DNA from: Brassicibacter mesophilus
GTDB lineage: Bacteria > Bacillota > Clostridia > Tissierellales > Proteiniboraceae
Assembly (NCBI RefSeq): GCF_050433385.1
Contig: NZ_JBNPXI010000023.1
Location: forward strand, 1-64,000
DNA length: 64,000 bases
Direction of reading: 5' to 3'
A model generated the notes under the pieces. That model ran no database searches, was not told the origin of the DNA, and saw only the letters and a list, made by a program, of their open reading frames with translations. The translations under genes were made by a program, and so were the position numbers. Shown here one piece after another: positions 8,712 to 18,345 of this stretch. Each line of letters begins with the position of its first letter. Positions within the stretch are counted from its first letter, which is position 1.

Positions 8712-9932
8712 ATGAGTGAGTTTATCAATAACAGAGAGTATAGAAAGAAGGTATTAAAGGAACTTATAATGGAGCTTCATAACGGTAAAAAACTTGAAGA
8801 AGTGAAACCTAAATTTGAAGAAACCTTCAGTGATATTTCTTCAACAGAAATTGCAGAAATTGAACAAGAAATCATAATGGAAGGTATGCCAGTTGAAGAA
8901 GTACAAAGGCTTTGTGATGTCCATGCTTCCATATTTAAAGGAAATATAGAAGACATTCATAGACCACCTGCTGAAATCCCGGGGCACCCTGTGCATACGT
9001 TTAAGCTAGAGAATAGAGCACTCGAGAAGCATATTAATGAAGTTATCACTCCACATTTGGATGCATTTAAAGAATCAGACAGCAAAGAAAATATTTATCA
9101 ATTAATTGAAGATATTAACCTGCTTCTAGACATTGATAAACATTATAGCAGAAAAGAAAATATACTGTTTCCGTACTTAGAGAAGTATGGTATTACTGCG
9201 CCACCGAAGGTTATGTGGGGCGTAGATGATGAAATAAGAAGTGAAATTAAAGAGGTCAAAAAATTATTACAACTCTATAATTGTGATAAAGAAGAGATAC
9301 TTAACAAATATAAAGCAGTACTAGAAAAAATTAATGAAATGATTTTCAAAGAAGAAAGTATACTATATCCTATGGCATTAGATACATTAACTGAAGATGA
9401 ATGGGTTAATATAATGAATGAGAGCTCTCAGATAGGCTATTGTCTAGTGGAACCACAGGATAGATGGGTACCTGAAAGAGTAGATGTTGAAAAGAAAGAG
9501 GAAGAAGAGGGTAAGTACGCTTCAAATGGTTATATTAAGTTCGAAACAGGTATATTGACAGCAAATGAAATAAGCAATATATTTAATCATCTTCCATTTG
9601 ATATAACTTATATTGATAGAGATGATGTTGTAAAATATTTCTCCCACGGTAAAGAAAGAATCTTTGCACGAACTAAATCTGTCATAGGAAGAACAGTTCA
9701 AAACTGTCATCCTCCTGCTAGTGTTCATATCGTTGAAAAGATTCTGGAGGATTTCAAATCAGGGAAAAAGGATCATGAGGACTTTTGGATTAAGATGGGT
9801 AATATGTTCGTATATATAAGATATTTTGCAGTTAGAGACAAAAATGGAGAATATATGGGTACTGTTGAAGTAACTCAGAATATAAAGCCGATACAGGATA
9901 TTGAAGGCGAAAAAAGACTGCTCTCAGAATAA
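8712..9932 (+). CDS. DUF438-hemerythrin-PAS protein
   Basis: Three regions are visible in 406 residues: an N-terminal DUF438 (about 1-95, ending IHRPPAEIPGHPVHTF), a four-helix hemerythrin-like region (about 95-225, with HINEVITPHLDAF, DKHYSRKENILFPYL and KEESILYPM supplying His/Glu ligands), and a C-terminal PAS-like domain (about 275-400, DRDDVVKYFSHGKERIFART). The family is common in anaerobes and is thought to bind iron or sense redox state or NO. It is the second gene of a DUF1858-DUF438-cupin run. Confidence 0.85.
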   Translation: MSEFINNREYRKKVLKELIMELHNGKKLEEVKPKFEETFSDISSTEIAEIEQEIIMEGMPVEEVQRLCDVHASIFKGNIEDIHRPPAEIPGHPVHTFKLENRALEKHINEVITPHLDAFKESDSKENIYQLIEDINLLLDIDKHYSRKENILFPYLEKYGITAPPKVMWGVDDEIRSEIKEVKKLLQLYNCDKEEILNKYKAVLEKINEMIFKEESILYPMALDTLTEDEWVNIMNESSQIGYCLVEPQDRWVPERVDVEKKEEEEGKYASNGYIKFETGILTANEISNIFNHLPFDITYIDRDDVVKYFSHGKERIFARTKSVIGRTVQNCHPPASVHIVEKILEDFKSGKKDHEDFWIKMGNMFVYIRYFAVRDKNGEYMGTVEVTQNIKPIQDIEGEKRLLSE

Positions 9933-9992
9933 TTTTACTTTACAAATATTATAGTTTGCGAAAAATAAAATAAGAATTGGAGGACGCTACAA

Positions 9993-10349
9993 ATGAAAAC
10001 TGAAAAGCTTGCAGATAAAATGGTTTATTCAGAACAGAGTTTTACTAAAAGACTATTATTTAGTGAAGAAAAAGTACTTAACTTTATTTTAAACCTCATG
10101 CCAGAACAGGAGATTCCACCTCATAGACATGAGGACAGTGATCTTATACTTCACGTTTTAACTGGAGGAGGATTACTTACTGTAGACGATAACACGCAAA
10201 GTATAACTTCAGGAGATGTTATATACTGTGTGGGAGAAGAAGAGTTTAGCCTTAAAAATAATTCTAATGAAAATCTCTCTTGCTTTGTTGTTATAGCACC
10301 AAGGCCAATACCTAAAATATATGCCGAAGAAATTAAAGATGGTCAATAG
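9993..10349 (+). CDS. Cupin-domain protein
   Basis: A 118-residue single cupin. The first metal motif is IPPHRHEDSDLILHVLTGGG (residues 37-56) and the second is SGDVIYC. The His/His/Glu-like set points to a metal-binding barrel. Function is unknown; it lies 60 bases after the DUF438 gene and may belong to the same redox unit. GGAGGACGC precedes the ATG. Confidence 0.8.
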   Translation: MKTEKLADKMVYSEQSFTKRLLFSEEKVLNFILNLMPEQEIPPHRHEDSDLILHVLTGGGLLTVDDNTQSITSGDVIYCVGEEEFSLKNNSNENLSCFVVIAPRPIPKIYAEEIKDGQ

Positions 10350-10468
10350 GAACAAGAGAAACGTCTACTCCTGTTGGTAGTTTTAAGATAGTACAAAAAG
10401 GTATGAGGGGAAAAAGGCTTAGAACTAGATGGATGGGTATAAACGTACCCTGGATTATCAACTTATAG
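10349..10468 (+). pseudogene. Internal fragment of a YkuD L,D-transpeptidase gene
   Basis: Starting in the cupin stop codon, 105 bases match positions about 22689-22793 of the intact ykuD gene with roughly a dozen mismatches. The frame is open (GTRETSTPVGSFKIVQKG...RWMGINVPW) but ends soon after, with no start codon and no catalytic SHGC. It is an orphan internal piece, marking the left edge of the accessory island whose right edge carries the complete gene. Confidence 0.8.
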
Positions 10469-11223
10469 GAATACTATGCTAACAAATGGCTAAATATAGC
10501 CATCGATGTTTCTGGAATTTATACCAAATATACAGGGGTGTACAAGCGTATAAGATTAAATTACTACCTGCCTATATAAAATTGAGAGGATACCTTTTGG
10601 TATCCTTTTGTTGTTTATGAAATGAGGAGTTAGTTCATAGAAAACTAGCATAGGAAGTTTTAAAAAACTTGATGACATGAAACGACTATATTAGACAAAG
10701 GTTATTTTAAATATATGTAGAATGAAGTACTATAGTAAAAATTCATGTAATTGATTTCAGTAGCATTATTGAAAGAACTATTCTTTAATACTTTAAATTG
10801 AGTTTATCAAGGTTGCCCTAAATTGAAGAAAAAGTGAATTAGAATTAATAATTTAAAACTATATACAACAAATGACAATAAATACCAATACAAAGGTATG
10901 ATTATAATGATAAGAGAATCATTTACATTCAGTGCATAATCCATAACAAAAGCTATTTCTAGATAACATCCAAATAAGATTAAACTTACAAGAGAGGTTG
11001 TATTGTGCTTTGTTGACATTTTACGTTCAGAACAACTATAATAAAATCGAGAAATTGTATATTTTGGATATTACTTTTAGAATTTTTATTATCAGAAAAT
11101 GGTCTTTGTATGAAGAATAATTGAAAATCAAGTTCAAAAGCTTTGTACGACAAATATTGATCCTAGTGTTTTATGCAACTATATGGGGATGTAAAAATAG
11201 AATGCAGAGTGGAGGACAAAAAA
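10469..11223. other. Intergenic region at the island's left edge
   Basis: This stretch holds a terminator at 10587-10609 and otherwise no convincing gene. A 70-codon minus-strand frame (10807-11019) would encode a hydrophobic peptide but lacks a ribosome-binding site; I leave it uncalled. The promoter of the downstream operon should lie in 11000-11200. Confidence 0.4.
10587..10609 (+). terminator. Rho-independent terminator
   Basis: Perfect stem AGGATACC/GGTATCCT with a TTTT loop and a short T-run. It follows the cupin and the ykuD fragment. Confidence 0.7.
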
Positions 11224-12384
11224 ATGGGTGAAATAATAAAAACGATTGAAAAAGAGACATATGGTATGAGTTTCAAGTCATATAAGTATTGCCATGATAC
11301 TGAGGAACGCTCTGGTATTCAATATGACGATAATACCAATGTAGAATGGAAAGAGTACGGAGAAACGGAAAAACATAAAAAACCTGTTAATTTAAAATTA
11401 GAAGCTGATAGACGGAAAGGTTTAAAATCAATTTTTACATATTTTTTGGATGGGTCTCGTCATACTTATAAAATTGATGATATGTCATATAACAAAAATG
11501 TATACCCTGTATTGGCAGGACAAGTTGGCGTAGGTTGTTGTAAACGTGAGAATAAAAAACTATCTCCAGAATTGTTCTATAGAAAAATGGTAATCGTTCT
11601 TCCTAATATCGCTTTTAGAGATGGGTGGGACGAGAGAGTAAGGGCTGCTGACTTACTTAAGCAAGTTAACGGGATACCGAAACTCTGTAAACAATTTAAT
11701 ATTCAATTTGATGATATTTTAACTTATACGAGAGATAAAGATGATAAACTAGAAAAAAAGGGCGTTGCTGTTATACAAGACTATATGGTATCGTTAGAAA
11801 AAGATATTGTTGCAGAATTGGTCTTAGGTGGAAAGTTAAATCAGGATAATTATTTAATCAAAGATGGGTCTATTGATTACCAGAAGGTATCACATCATAA
11901 AAATAAAAATGCTAAAAATTTAAGTGATAAAAGAATTGCTAATTACTATAAATATGTAATCGGTGTTTCTAAATCCTTTGACCCGACTAAGTGTTTTGTT
12001 AAGGGTGGAGGGTCAAATTCTGACTTTATTGCACAACTTAAGCCTTTCGAGCGAACACCAGCTTATATGTATCAGTCTACAAGAGCAGGGGAAGATGTAT
12101 ATTTTTGTATTTGGTATTTACGTTTAAGGGAAGCTAGATACACGCAAAGTATATTTGATGGAGTTGTAAAAATAGAAAAACTGGTTGTCAAAGAATTTGA
12201 AAAACAAAATGGTATCCCGTCTGACGAGATTGATAATATATCTGCTTTCTTATTGAATGAACGTAATCCTGTTTGCTATGGTACGGATTCACGATGGGCG
12301 AATCATATTTATCCAGTGTATTTAACTGAATCTTTTGTTAAGAGTAAGTATCTAAGTAATAATATGTTCATGAAATTATTTTAG
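11224..12384 (+). CDS. NurA-like nuclease, first gene of a four-gene operon
   Basis: The 386-residue protein has features of NurA 5'-3' nucleases: FLDGSR (Asp76) for the first metal-binding motif, followed by VYPVLAGQVGVG, and a second block IKDGSIDY (Asp214) then KYVIGVSKS (244-251), like the lxDGsL...vvGvSKs region of NurA. A third block near the C-terminus (YGTDSRWANHIYPVYLTESF) contains the NurA-like Tyr/Pro-rich end. I chose ATG 11224 because GTGGAGGAC precedes it; the upstream ATG at 11173 has no site. A HerA-like ATPase gene follows 12 bases later, the classical NurA partner. Confidence 0.7.
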   Translation: MGEIIKTIEKETYGMSFKSYKYCHDTEERSGIQYDDNTNVEWKEYGETEKHKKPVNLKLEADRRKGLKSIFTYFLDGSRHTYKIDDMSYNKNVYPVLAGQVGVGCCKRENKKLSPELFYRKMVIVLPNIAFRDGWDERVRAADLLKQVNGIPKLCKQFNIQFDDILTYTRDKDDKLEKKGVAVIQDYMVSLEKDIVAELVLGGKLNQDNYLIKDGSIDYQKVSHHKNKNAKNLSDKRIANYYKYVIGVSKSFDPTKCFVKGGGSNSDFIAQLKPFERTPAYMYQSTRAGEDVYFCIWYLRLREARYTQSIFDGVVKIEKLVVKEFEKQNGIPSDEIDNISAFLLNERNPVCYGTDSRWANHIYPVYLTESFVKSKYLSNNMFMKLF

Positions 12385-12396
12385 GAGGGTCAAATA

Positions 12397-14067
12397 ATGA
12401 GTTTAATAGGTCGTGTGATAGCTACAGAGAAAGTACCGACAACCATTGATGACTTTTGCTTTTGGACAAGTAAGGACTTAATTTTGAATCCTTTTGATGT
12501 GGTTAAGGTGAAACATGTAAATCAAAGTAATACTTTTGCGGTGGTTGAGGAAATATCCCATATTACAGATTCAGCTAGTTTTTTGTCTGATTTTATATCA
12601 AATGATTTTGGCGATGTTGATGCAGAAGCGGGTACATTCCGCATAGGAATGAACTATGTAAAGGCCAAAGTTGTTGGAAATACCAAAAATATTTTTATTC
12701 CAGTGCAAAGCAATGCAAAAGTATTTTTGGCAACAAAGGAAGAAGTAATCGAAGCACTGGGTTTAGATAATATAAAAAATCCGTTGGTATGTGGTTATTT
12801 AGAAATGTATGAGGGAACTAATGAAAAAGAAAAAATCATGATTCCAGTTAACATTGACGCTAAATTTCTTATAGGACCAGACGGTGCTCACCTGAATATA
12901 TCGGGTATTTCTGGTTTAGCAGCTAAGACTTCCTATGCAATGTTCCTTTTGAAATCTATTCAAGATAAATGTCTCGCTAGTGAAGAAACTGAAGATATTG
13001 CGTTCGTTGTGTTTAATGTAAAAGGTAAGGATTTGTTAGCTCTTGACGAACCTAATGATTTTGATAATAATATTAAAGAAGAGCACAATACAAAAGAATT
13101 TTATAAAACACTTGGACTTGAAACATCACCATTCAAACAAGTTACTTATTTGTATCCTTACTCAAATCAAAAAAAATCTAACACTTATGTAGATAAAGAA
13201 CTGTTTAAAAAGCAAACTGATTTGAATAAAGCCTATCAGTATAAATTTGAATATGAAAAAGATAAAGAAAGTCTTGATTTAATGTTTTCCAATATTGATG
13301 ATTCTACTCAAACAATGGACTCTATTATTAGCCGTATTATAGATAATCAAGATGGATTTGGTTCAATTTCAGATTGGCAGTCATTTATTTCTAAGCTAGA
13401 AGATCGCTGTGAAGCAGGAAATTCAAATAATAAAGACATATCTGTTCTTAGTTGGCGAAAATTTACTAGGATGGTTAAAAAATCGATTAAGAATAATTAT
13501 TTATTTTCTAATGTAAATGAACATAACCGAGAAGTGCGAATTGCAGAGAAAATTAAAGATATTCAAAGGAATGACGTATTTGTTATTGATATTGCAAAAT
13601 TAGACTCAGATATGCAAGCATTTGTTTTTGGTTATACAGTGCGTGAGTTATATAATATTCAATTAGGAGAAAAAGATACAACTGAAGGCAAAAAACCACC
13701 ATCTAAGATTATTATTTTTATTGATGAATTAAATAAGTTTGCTTCTACTGAAACACCTAAGGATTCACCAATTTTGAAGCAGATCTTGGATATAGCTGAA
13801 AGAGGACGTTCTTTAGGAATTATTTTATTTGGAGCAGAGCAATTTAAGAGTGCAATACATAGTCGTGTGACTGGTAACAGTTCTACCTTTGCTTATGGTA
13901 GAACCAACGCTATTGAGCTATCCAAGGGTGACTATAAATATATCCCTAATGTATACAAAAACATGATGACTCGATTAAAGCAAGGCGAGTATATTATTCA
14001 AAACCCTATATTTAGATCTTTACTTAATATTAAATTTCCAAAACCATTGTATAAACAATTTAAGTGA
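12397..14067 (+). CDS. HerA-like DNA-translocase ATPase
   Basis: A 556-residue protein of the HerA/FtsK class. An N-terminal beta-rich region (about 1-155) resembles the HerA HAS barrel. The P-loop is GISGLAAKTS (170-179), which lacks the usual GK glycine and has one extra residue. Walker B is IIIFIDELNKF (438-448). Then come AERGRSLGIILFGAEQF and the Arg-containing C-terminal HerA segment ending FPKPLYKQF. HerA pumps DNA to NurA for resection. The odd P-loop may be a subfamily trait, since the lysine and Thr/Ser remain. It sits 17 bases before the GHKL gene. Confidence 0.8.
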   Translation: MSLIGRVIATEKVPTTIDDFCFWTSKDLILNPFDVVKVKHVNQSNTFAVVEEISHITDSASFLSDFISNDFGDVDAEAGTFRIGMNYVKAKVVGNTKNIFIPVQSNAKVFLATKEEVIEALGLDNIKNPLVCGYLEMYEGTNEKEKIMIPVNIDAKFLIGPDGAHLNISGISGLAAKTSYAMFLLKSIQDKCLASEETEDIAFVVFNVKGKDLLALDEPNDFDNNIKEEHNTKEFYKTLGLETSPFKQVTYLYPYSNQKKSNTYVDKELFKKQTDLNKAYQYKFEYEKDKESLDLMFSNIDDSTQTMDSIISRIIDNQDGFGSISDWQSFISKLEDRCEAGNSNNKDISVLSWRKFTRMVKKSIKNNYLFSNVNEHNREVRIAEKIKDIQRNDVFVIDIAKLDSDMQAFVFGYTVRELYNIQLGEKDTTEGKKPPSKIIIFIDELNKFASTETPKDSPILKQILDIAERGRSLGIILFGAEQFKSAIHSRVTGNSSTFAYGRTNAIELSKGDYKYIPNVYKNMMTRLKQGEYIIQNPIFRSLLNIKFPKPLYKQFK

Positions 14068-14084
14068 GAGAGTAGGCGAATTTT

Positions 14085-15677
14085 ATGCACGGCATCAAAA
14101 TAGGAAAAAATGCAATTGAAAATTTAACGATTGGTATGTATTCAGAGTCAAAAATTATTTTTAGGGAATATATTCAAAATGCTGCAGACCAAATAGATAA
14201 AGCTATCTCAACTAATATGTTTCCAGAAGAAGATTTGTGTATTGAGATTAATATTGAACCTAATTTAAGGTATATTGCTATAAAAGATAATGCAACAGGA
14301 ATTCCACGTGTTGATGTTGCAAAAAAGTTAGCTTATGTAGCAGACTCAGAAAAAGAAAAAGGTGTTGATAAAGGCTTTAGAGGTATTGGTAGATTAGGAG
14401 GATTAGCATATTGTGATACTCTTAGATTTATAACATCTTATAAAGGTGAAAGAGTAAAAACAATCATGACTTGGGACGCTAAACAGTTAGTCCAATTAAT
14501 AGAAGATAATACTGTGAAAGATAGCGCTGAGGAAGTACTTCAGGAAGTGATTAAGTATGACGAAGAACCTTGTGGTGAAGAAGAACATTTTTTTATTGTG
14601 GAAATGCTTGGAATACGCAAGGAAAATAGTGAATTACTTAATATTGAAGCGGTTCGTAAATATGTATCTAGTAATGCTCCGATAGCATATCAAAGTAAAT
14701 TTTATTTCCGAACTAAGATATATGACTTTCTTAAAAAACATAGTCTTCCACTGAATGAATATAAAATTTTCATTAATGATGAAGATGTATTTAAGTTATA
14801 TACTACTTATTTATATGATAATAAAACAGGACAGAAACGAAAATATGACGATATCTTTGATATCCAAATAAAAACTTTTGAAAGGAGCAATGGTGAATTA
14901 TTGGCATGGATGTGGTATGGTATTAGTTCATTTGAAAAGACTATACCAGAGTCTGTGAATGATATGAAAGGCATTAGACTTAGACAAGCTAATATACAAC
15001 TAGGTGATGAAAGGACACTTTCAGGATTTTTTAAAGAACCACGGGGTAATTCTTACTTTGTTGGTGAAATTCACGCAGTACATAAAGAGCTTGTTCCAAA
15101 TGCACGACGTGACTATTTTAATGAAAATATAGCTAGAGTAGAACTCGAAGCGCATTTAAAATATTATTTTGCCGATACCCTTCATAAATTATACCATGGT
15201 GCTAATAAGGCTAAGAATGCTTTCAAAAAAGATATTAGTTTGAAGCAAAAGCAAATAGAATATCAGGAAAAGCAAAAAAATGGTTTTGTAGATAAAAAAG
15301 AACAAGAAAAAATTGAACATGAAATAGAGCAGAAAAAAGCTGAAAATGAAAAGGCCATAAAAGAAATAAGAAATTTGAAAGCTAAAGTGGCTTATGGTGA
15401 GCCTCTTGATAAAGTTATTAAAAAGATTGAGAAAAATTACCAACAGAAAATCAAAAGTGATATGATATGTAAAACTACTGAAGTTAATGAGCCCCCTGCT
15501 CAACCCCTTGAAAAGCAATCGATTAAAAGGCCTACTTTGATAGTAGATGAGCTTTCTAAATTAAGTAAGAAAGAACGTAAATTGGTGTCCAAGATATACA
15601 GCATAATTAATGATATTTTGCCTCCAGATTTAAGCCAAAATTTAATAAAAAAAATACAGGAAGAGTTGAAGAAATGA
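14085..15677 (+). CDS. GHKL/Hsp90-like ATPase
   Basis: The N-terminal Bergerat ATP-binding fold is clear: N-box FREYIQNAADQID (26-38; Glu28, Asn32), G1 IKDNATGIP (66-74) and G2 DKGFRGIGRLGG (95-106). The middle part resembles an Hsp90/MutL-type transducer with ARRDYF. From about residue 370 to 450 there is a long charged coiled coil (KQKQIEYQEKQKNG...). Such ATPases occur in several antiphage operons and can act as ATP-driven clamps. Its stop overlaps the next start (ATGA), so translation is coupled. Confidence 0.8.
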   Translation: MHGIKIGKNAIENLTIGMYSESKIIFREYIQNAADQIDKAISTNMFPEEDLCIEINIEPNLRYIAIKDNATGIPRVDVAKKLAYVADSEKEKGVDKGFRGIGRLGGLAYCDTLRFITSYKGERVKTIMTWDAKQLVQLIEDNTVKDSAEEVLQEVIKYDEEPCGEEEHFFIVEMLGIRKENSELLNIEAVRKYVSSNAPIAYQSKFYFRTKIYDFLKKHSLPLNEYKIFINDEDVFKLYTTYLYDNKTGQKRKYDDIFDIQIKTFERSNGELLAWMWYGISSFEKTIPESVNDMKGIRLRQANIQLGDERTLSGFFKEPRGNSYFVGEIHAVHKELVPNARRDYFNENIARVELEAHLKYYFADTLHKLYHGANKAKNAFKKDISLKQKQIEYQEKQKNGFVDKKEQEKIEHEIEQKKAENEKAIKEIRNLKAKVAYGEPLDKVIKKIEKNYQQKIKSDMICKTTEVNEPPAQPLEKQSIKRPTLIVDELSKLSKKERKLVSKIYSIINDILPPDLSQNLIKKIQEELKK

Positions 15678-17536
15678 TGGCAAGAAAAGTACTACTAGTT
15701 GAACCAAATTATAAAAACAAATATCCTCCCATGGGACTAATGAAACTCTCAACATATCATAAAATGTTAGGAGATGATGTAAGGTTTTATAAAGGTGATT
15801 TACAACAATTTATACTTGAAGAAACTTATCAAGAATTACTTCAGAAACTTAAGAATAATGATAATAAAGTTGATTGGACAGAGCATAAAGAACTGATTTT
15901 AGGGTATTTAAAAAAAGGACTAAGAAAAAACTATGAGCAATTATGTCAGCTTAGTCAGGATTCTATCGTTCATGAGAATCTTAAATTCTATCGTGATTAT
16001 TATTCCAAGAAGAAATATTTTGAGAACCCAAAATGGGATAGAATTTGCATTACTACTTTATTTACATTTTATTGGCAACAAACAATTAGTACAATTAACT
16101 TTTTTAAAAAATTATGTAAAGATATCAACGAAGTAAAAATAGGAGGAATTGCAGCTTCCGTGGTTCCAAATGAAATTGAAAGGGAAACCGGTATTTATCC
16201 ATTTGTGGGTTTATTGGACAAAGGTGGAGAATACGACTCTGACAATAGCATTATTATTGACCACTTGCCGCTAGATTATTCTATTTTAGAAGAGATAGAC
16301 TATGTATACCCTGAGCATGACGGATATTATGGATATATGACTAGGGGATGTGTAAACAAGTGTGCTTTTTGTGCAGTTCCCAAAATAGAGCCAAGATATA
16401 ATAACTTCATCAGTGTTAAAGACCAAATTGAATATGTAAAAGAACACTTTGGTGAGAAAAGGAACCTTTTACTCTTAGATAATAATGTTCTTGCTTCAGA
16501 GAGATTTAATGAAATAATTGATGAGATTAAAGCATGTGGATTTGATAAAAACACTAAATATGTTGCACCTAATCAATATGCTGTTGCCATTAAAGGGTTG
16601 CAGTCAGGATATAATGATAGGGGATATATTAAAAGTATAGTTAAGCAATACAAACAATTAAATACAAAGGTTAATGACGAAGACCAGATAGCAATGTTTG
16701 AGATTTTAAAAGAGAACAAGTTATTAGAAGAAAATACTGCTCAAAAAGACTTAATAATGAGCTTGAATGACTACTTTTCTCCATTTTTTGAGCGATTTTA
16801 TAACAATAAGCCGAAAGAAAGGTATGTTGATTTTAACCAAGGAATTGACGCAAGATTACTTACAAAAGAAAGAATGAAAAAATTAGCTGAGATTCCTATA
16901 CGTCCTCTTAGAATAGCTTTTGATGACTGGAAACTGAGAGACATATATGAGAGAGCTGTTCGTGTAGCAGCTGAATTTGGAATAACTAATATGTCTAATT
17001 ACTTGTTATATAACTACAATGACTATCCAGTCGATTTATATTATAGAATGAAGTTAAATATTGATTTATGTGAAGATTTGGGCGTCAGTATTTATTCGTT
17101 TCCAATGAAATATCATCCTATTCAAGACCCCGATTATTTTAGAAATAGAACATATACAGGCAAACATTGGAATAGAAAATTTATTCGTGCTATTCAAGCA
17201 GTACTAAACTCAACTAAAGGGAAAGTTGGAAGAGGAAAGTCATTTTTTGAAGAGGCTTTTGGTATAGATGAAAAAGAGTTTGAAAAACTTCTGTATATGC
17301 CAGAAACCATGATAGTATATCGCATGCATTATAAAAATAGTGGAATGACGGAACAGTGGTGGACAGACTTTAATAATATTGATTCTAAAAAGCTAGATGA
17401 ATTAAAGAGAATCATTCATGCTAATGACTTTAACAATATTGAAGAATTAACGAGTGATAAGGATATTTTACATGTATTAGAATACTATACTATTCAGAGA
17501 GAAGATGCTGAAAAGGTGTTAAATCTTAAGAAATAG
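15674..17536 (+). CDS. Radical SAM protein with a B12-binding-like N-terminus
   Basis: The 620-residue protein starts with VLLVEPNYKNKYPPMGLMKL, as in cobalamin-binding radical SAM proteins, but I see no DxHxxG cobalamin ligand. The cluster motif is CVNKCAFC (Cys226, Cys230, Cys233). The barrel follows, with a long insertion around 290-390. It overlaps the GHKL gene by four bases and is the last gene of the operon. Pairing with NurA, HerA and GHKL proteins suggests it modifies DNA, RNA or a protein for that complex; this is inference. No known substrate can be read from the sequence. Confidence 0.75.
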   Translation: MMARKVLLVEPNYKNKYPPMGLMKLSTYHKMLGDDVRFYKGDLQQFILEETYQELLQKLKNNDNKVDWTEHKELILGYLKKGLRKNYEQLCQLSQDSIVHENLKFYRDYYSKKKYFENPKWDRICITTLFTFYWQQTISTINFFKKLCKDINEVKIGGIAASVVPNEIERETGIYPFVGLLDKGGEYDSDNSIIIDHLPLDYSILEEIDYVYPEHDGYYGYMTRGCVNKCAFCAVPKIEPRYNNFISVKDQIEYVKEHFGEKRNLLLLDNNVLASERFNEIIDEIKACGFDKNTKYVAPNQYAVAIKGLQSGYNDRGYIKSIVKQYKQLNTKVNDEDQIAMFEILKENKLLEENTAQKDLIMSLNDYFSPFFERFYNNKPKERYVDFNQGIDARLLTKERMKKLAEIPIRPLRIAFDDWKLRDIYERAVRVAAEFGITNMSNYLLYNYNDYPVDLYYRMKLNIDLCEDLGVSIYSFPMKYHPIQDPDYFRNRTYTGKHWNRKFIRAIQAVLNSTKGKVGRGKSFFEEAFGIDEKEFEKLLYMPETMIVYRMHYKNSGMTEQWWTDFNNIDSKKLDELKRIIHANDFNNIEELTSDKDILHVLEYYTIQREDAEKVLNLKK

Positions 17537-17789
17537 AAAGCTCATTTTTCTTTTATTATGTAGGTATATTAAGTTGTGTTTATATAGAAAAAATAGACTA
17601 TTTGATATTAAGTAGATAGCGTAGAACTGTATTATTTCATATTACCTACGATATTTGTTGGAAAATAAGAAGTGTATTTTTATTAAGTTATTTATTTGTA
17701 TGAGCAATTAATATTTGATAACTATTTGAAGTGAATATTAGTTGGTATGCATTCTTGAGAGCATACTATATTATTATAAGAATTATAAT

Positions 17790-17825
17790 AGAGCTAGAAG
17801 ATACTACATAGTATCTTCTAGCTCT
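17790..17825. terminator. Perfect 17-bp hairpin after the four-gene operon
   Basis: AGAGCTAGAAGATACTA is followed after two bases by its exact complement. The T-run is poor, but the position and stability fit an operon end. Confidence 0.6.
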
Positions 17826-17970
17826 ATTATATTAAATTTACCTTATGCAATTAGTATTTATATCTAATTAAACATTTATGCAAAATAGTGTATATTATTT
17901 CTTTATACAACAAAGTTATTTACATACTTTCATCCTTAAAAAATTGAGTAATATTATTCATAAGCACTAC

Positions 17971-18345
17971 CTAAGAAAATATATTCGAAGTATTATACAG
18001 ACCTAATACTTGTTCTGCTAAAAGTACATAGAAAGGAAGCCGTAAATCTATCTGGAATTCGCTATTATGTACAATAGTTTTTCCTGTCTTGAAGTCAGTT
18101 ATTTTAACTTTATCATCATTTCTAATAAAACTCTTATCTATTACGCCACATAAAATAAACTGTTTGCCCATATCTCTTTTTACAGTACTTTCTATCATTA
18201 GATTTTTCTTACCATTGTTTAAAGGATAATAATAGTAATTAGTTAACAGATTTAACACCTCTAGTCCAAAATTTTTTTCTTCTTCTTTATCTTTATAACC
18301 TTCCCTAATCCATAGTTTTTCTATGTGTCCTAATTCTAATCCCTA
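17971..18345 (-). pseudogene. Fragment of a RecB/Cas4-like PD-(D/E)XK nuclease
   Basis: The frame runs ELGHIEKLWIREGYKD...NLLTNYYYYPL and on to GVIDKSFIRNDDKVKITDFKTGK and LRLPFYVLLAEQVLGL. This order (GxID, then hxDhKTGK, then QxxxY-like helix) is the core of RecB-family nucleases. There is no start codon for the longer frame; a stop and a shift lie upstream and the protein ends early. It looks like the internal piece of a larger nuclease gene. Confidence 0.6.

Noticed and set aside
10807..11019. 70-codon hydrophobic minus-strand frame
   Set aside because: No ribosome-binding site and low-complexity hydrophobic content; it may be chance in AT-rich DNA.
15189..15518. 109-codon hydrophobic frame opposite the GHKL coiled coil
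   Set aside because: Lysine/glutamate-rich coiled coils produce Phe/Leu-rich antisense frames; no start signal.
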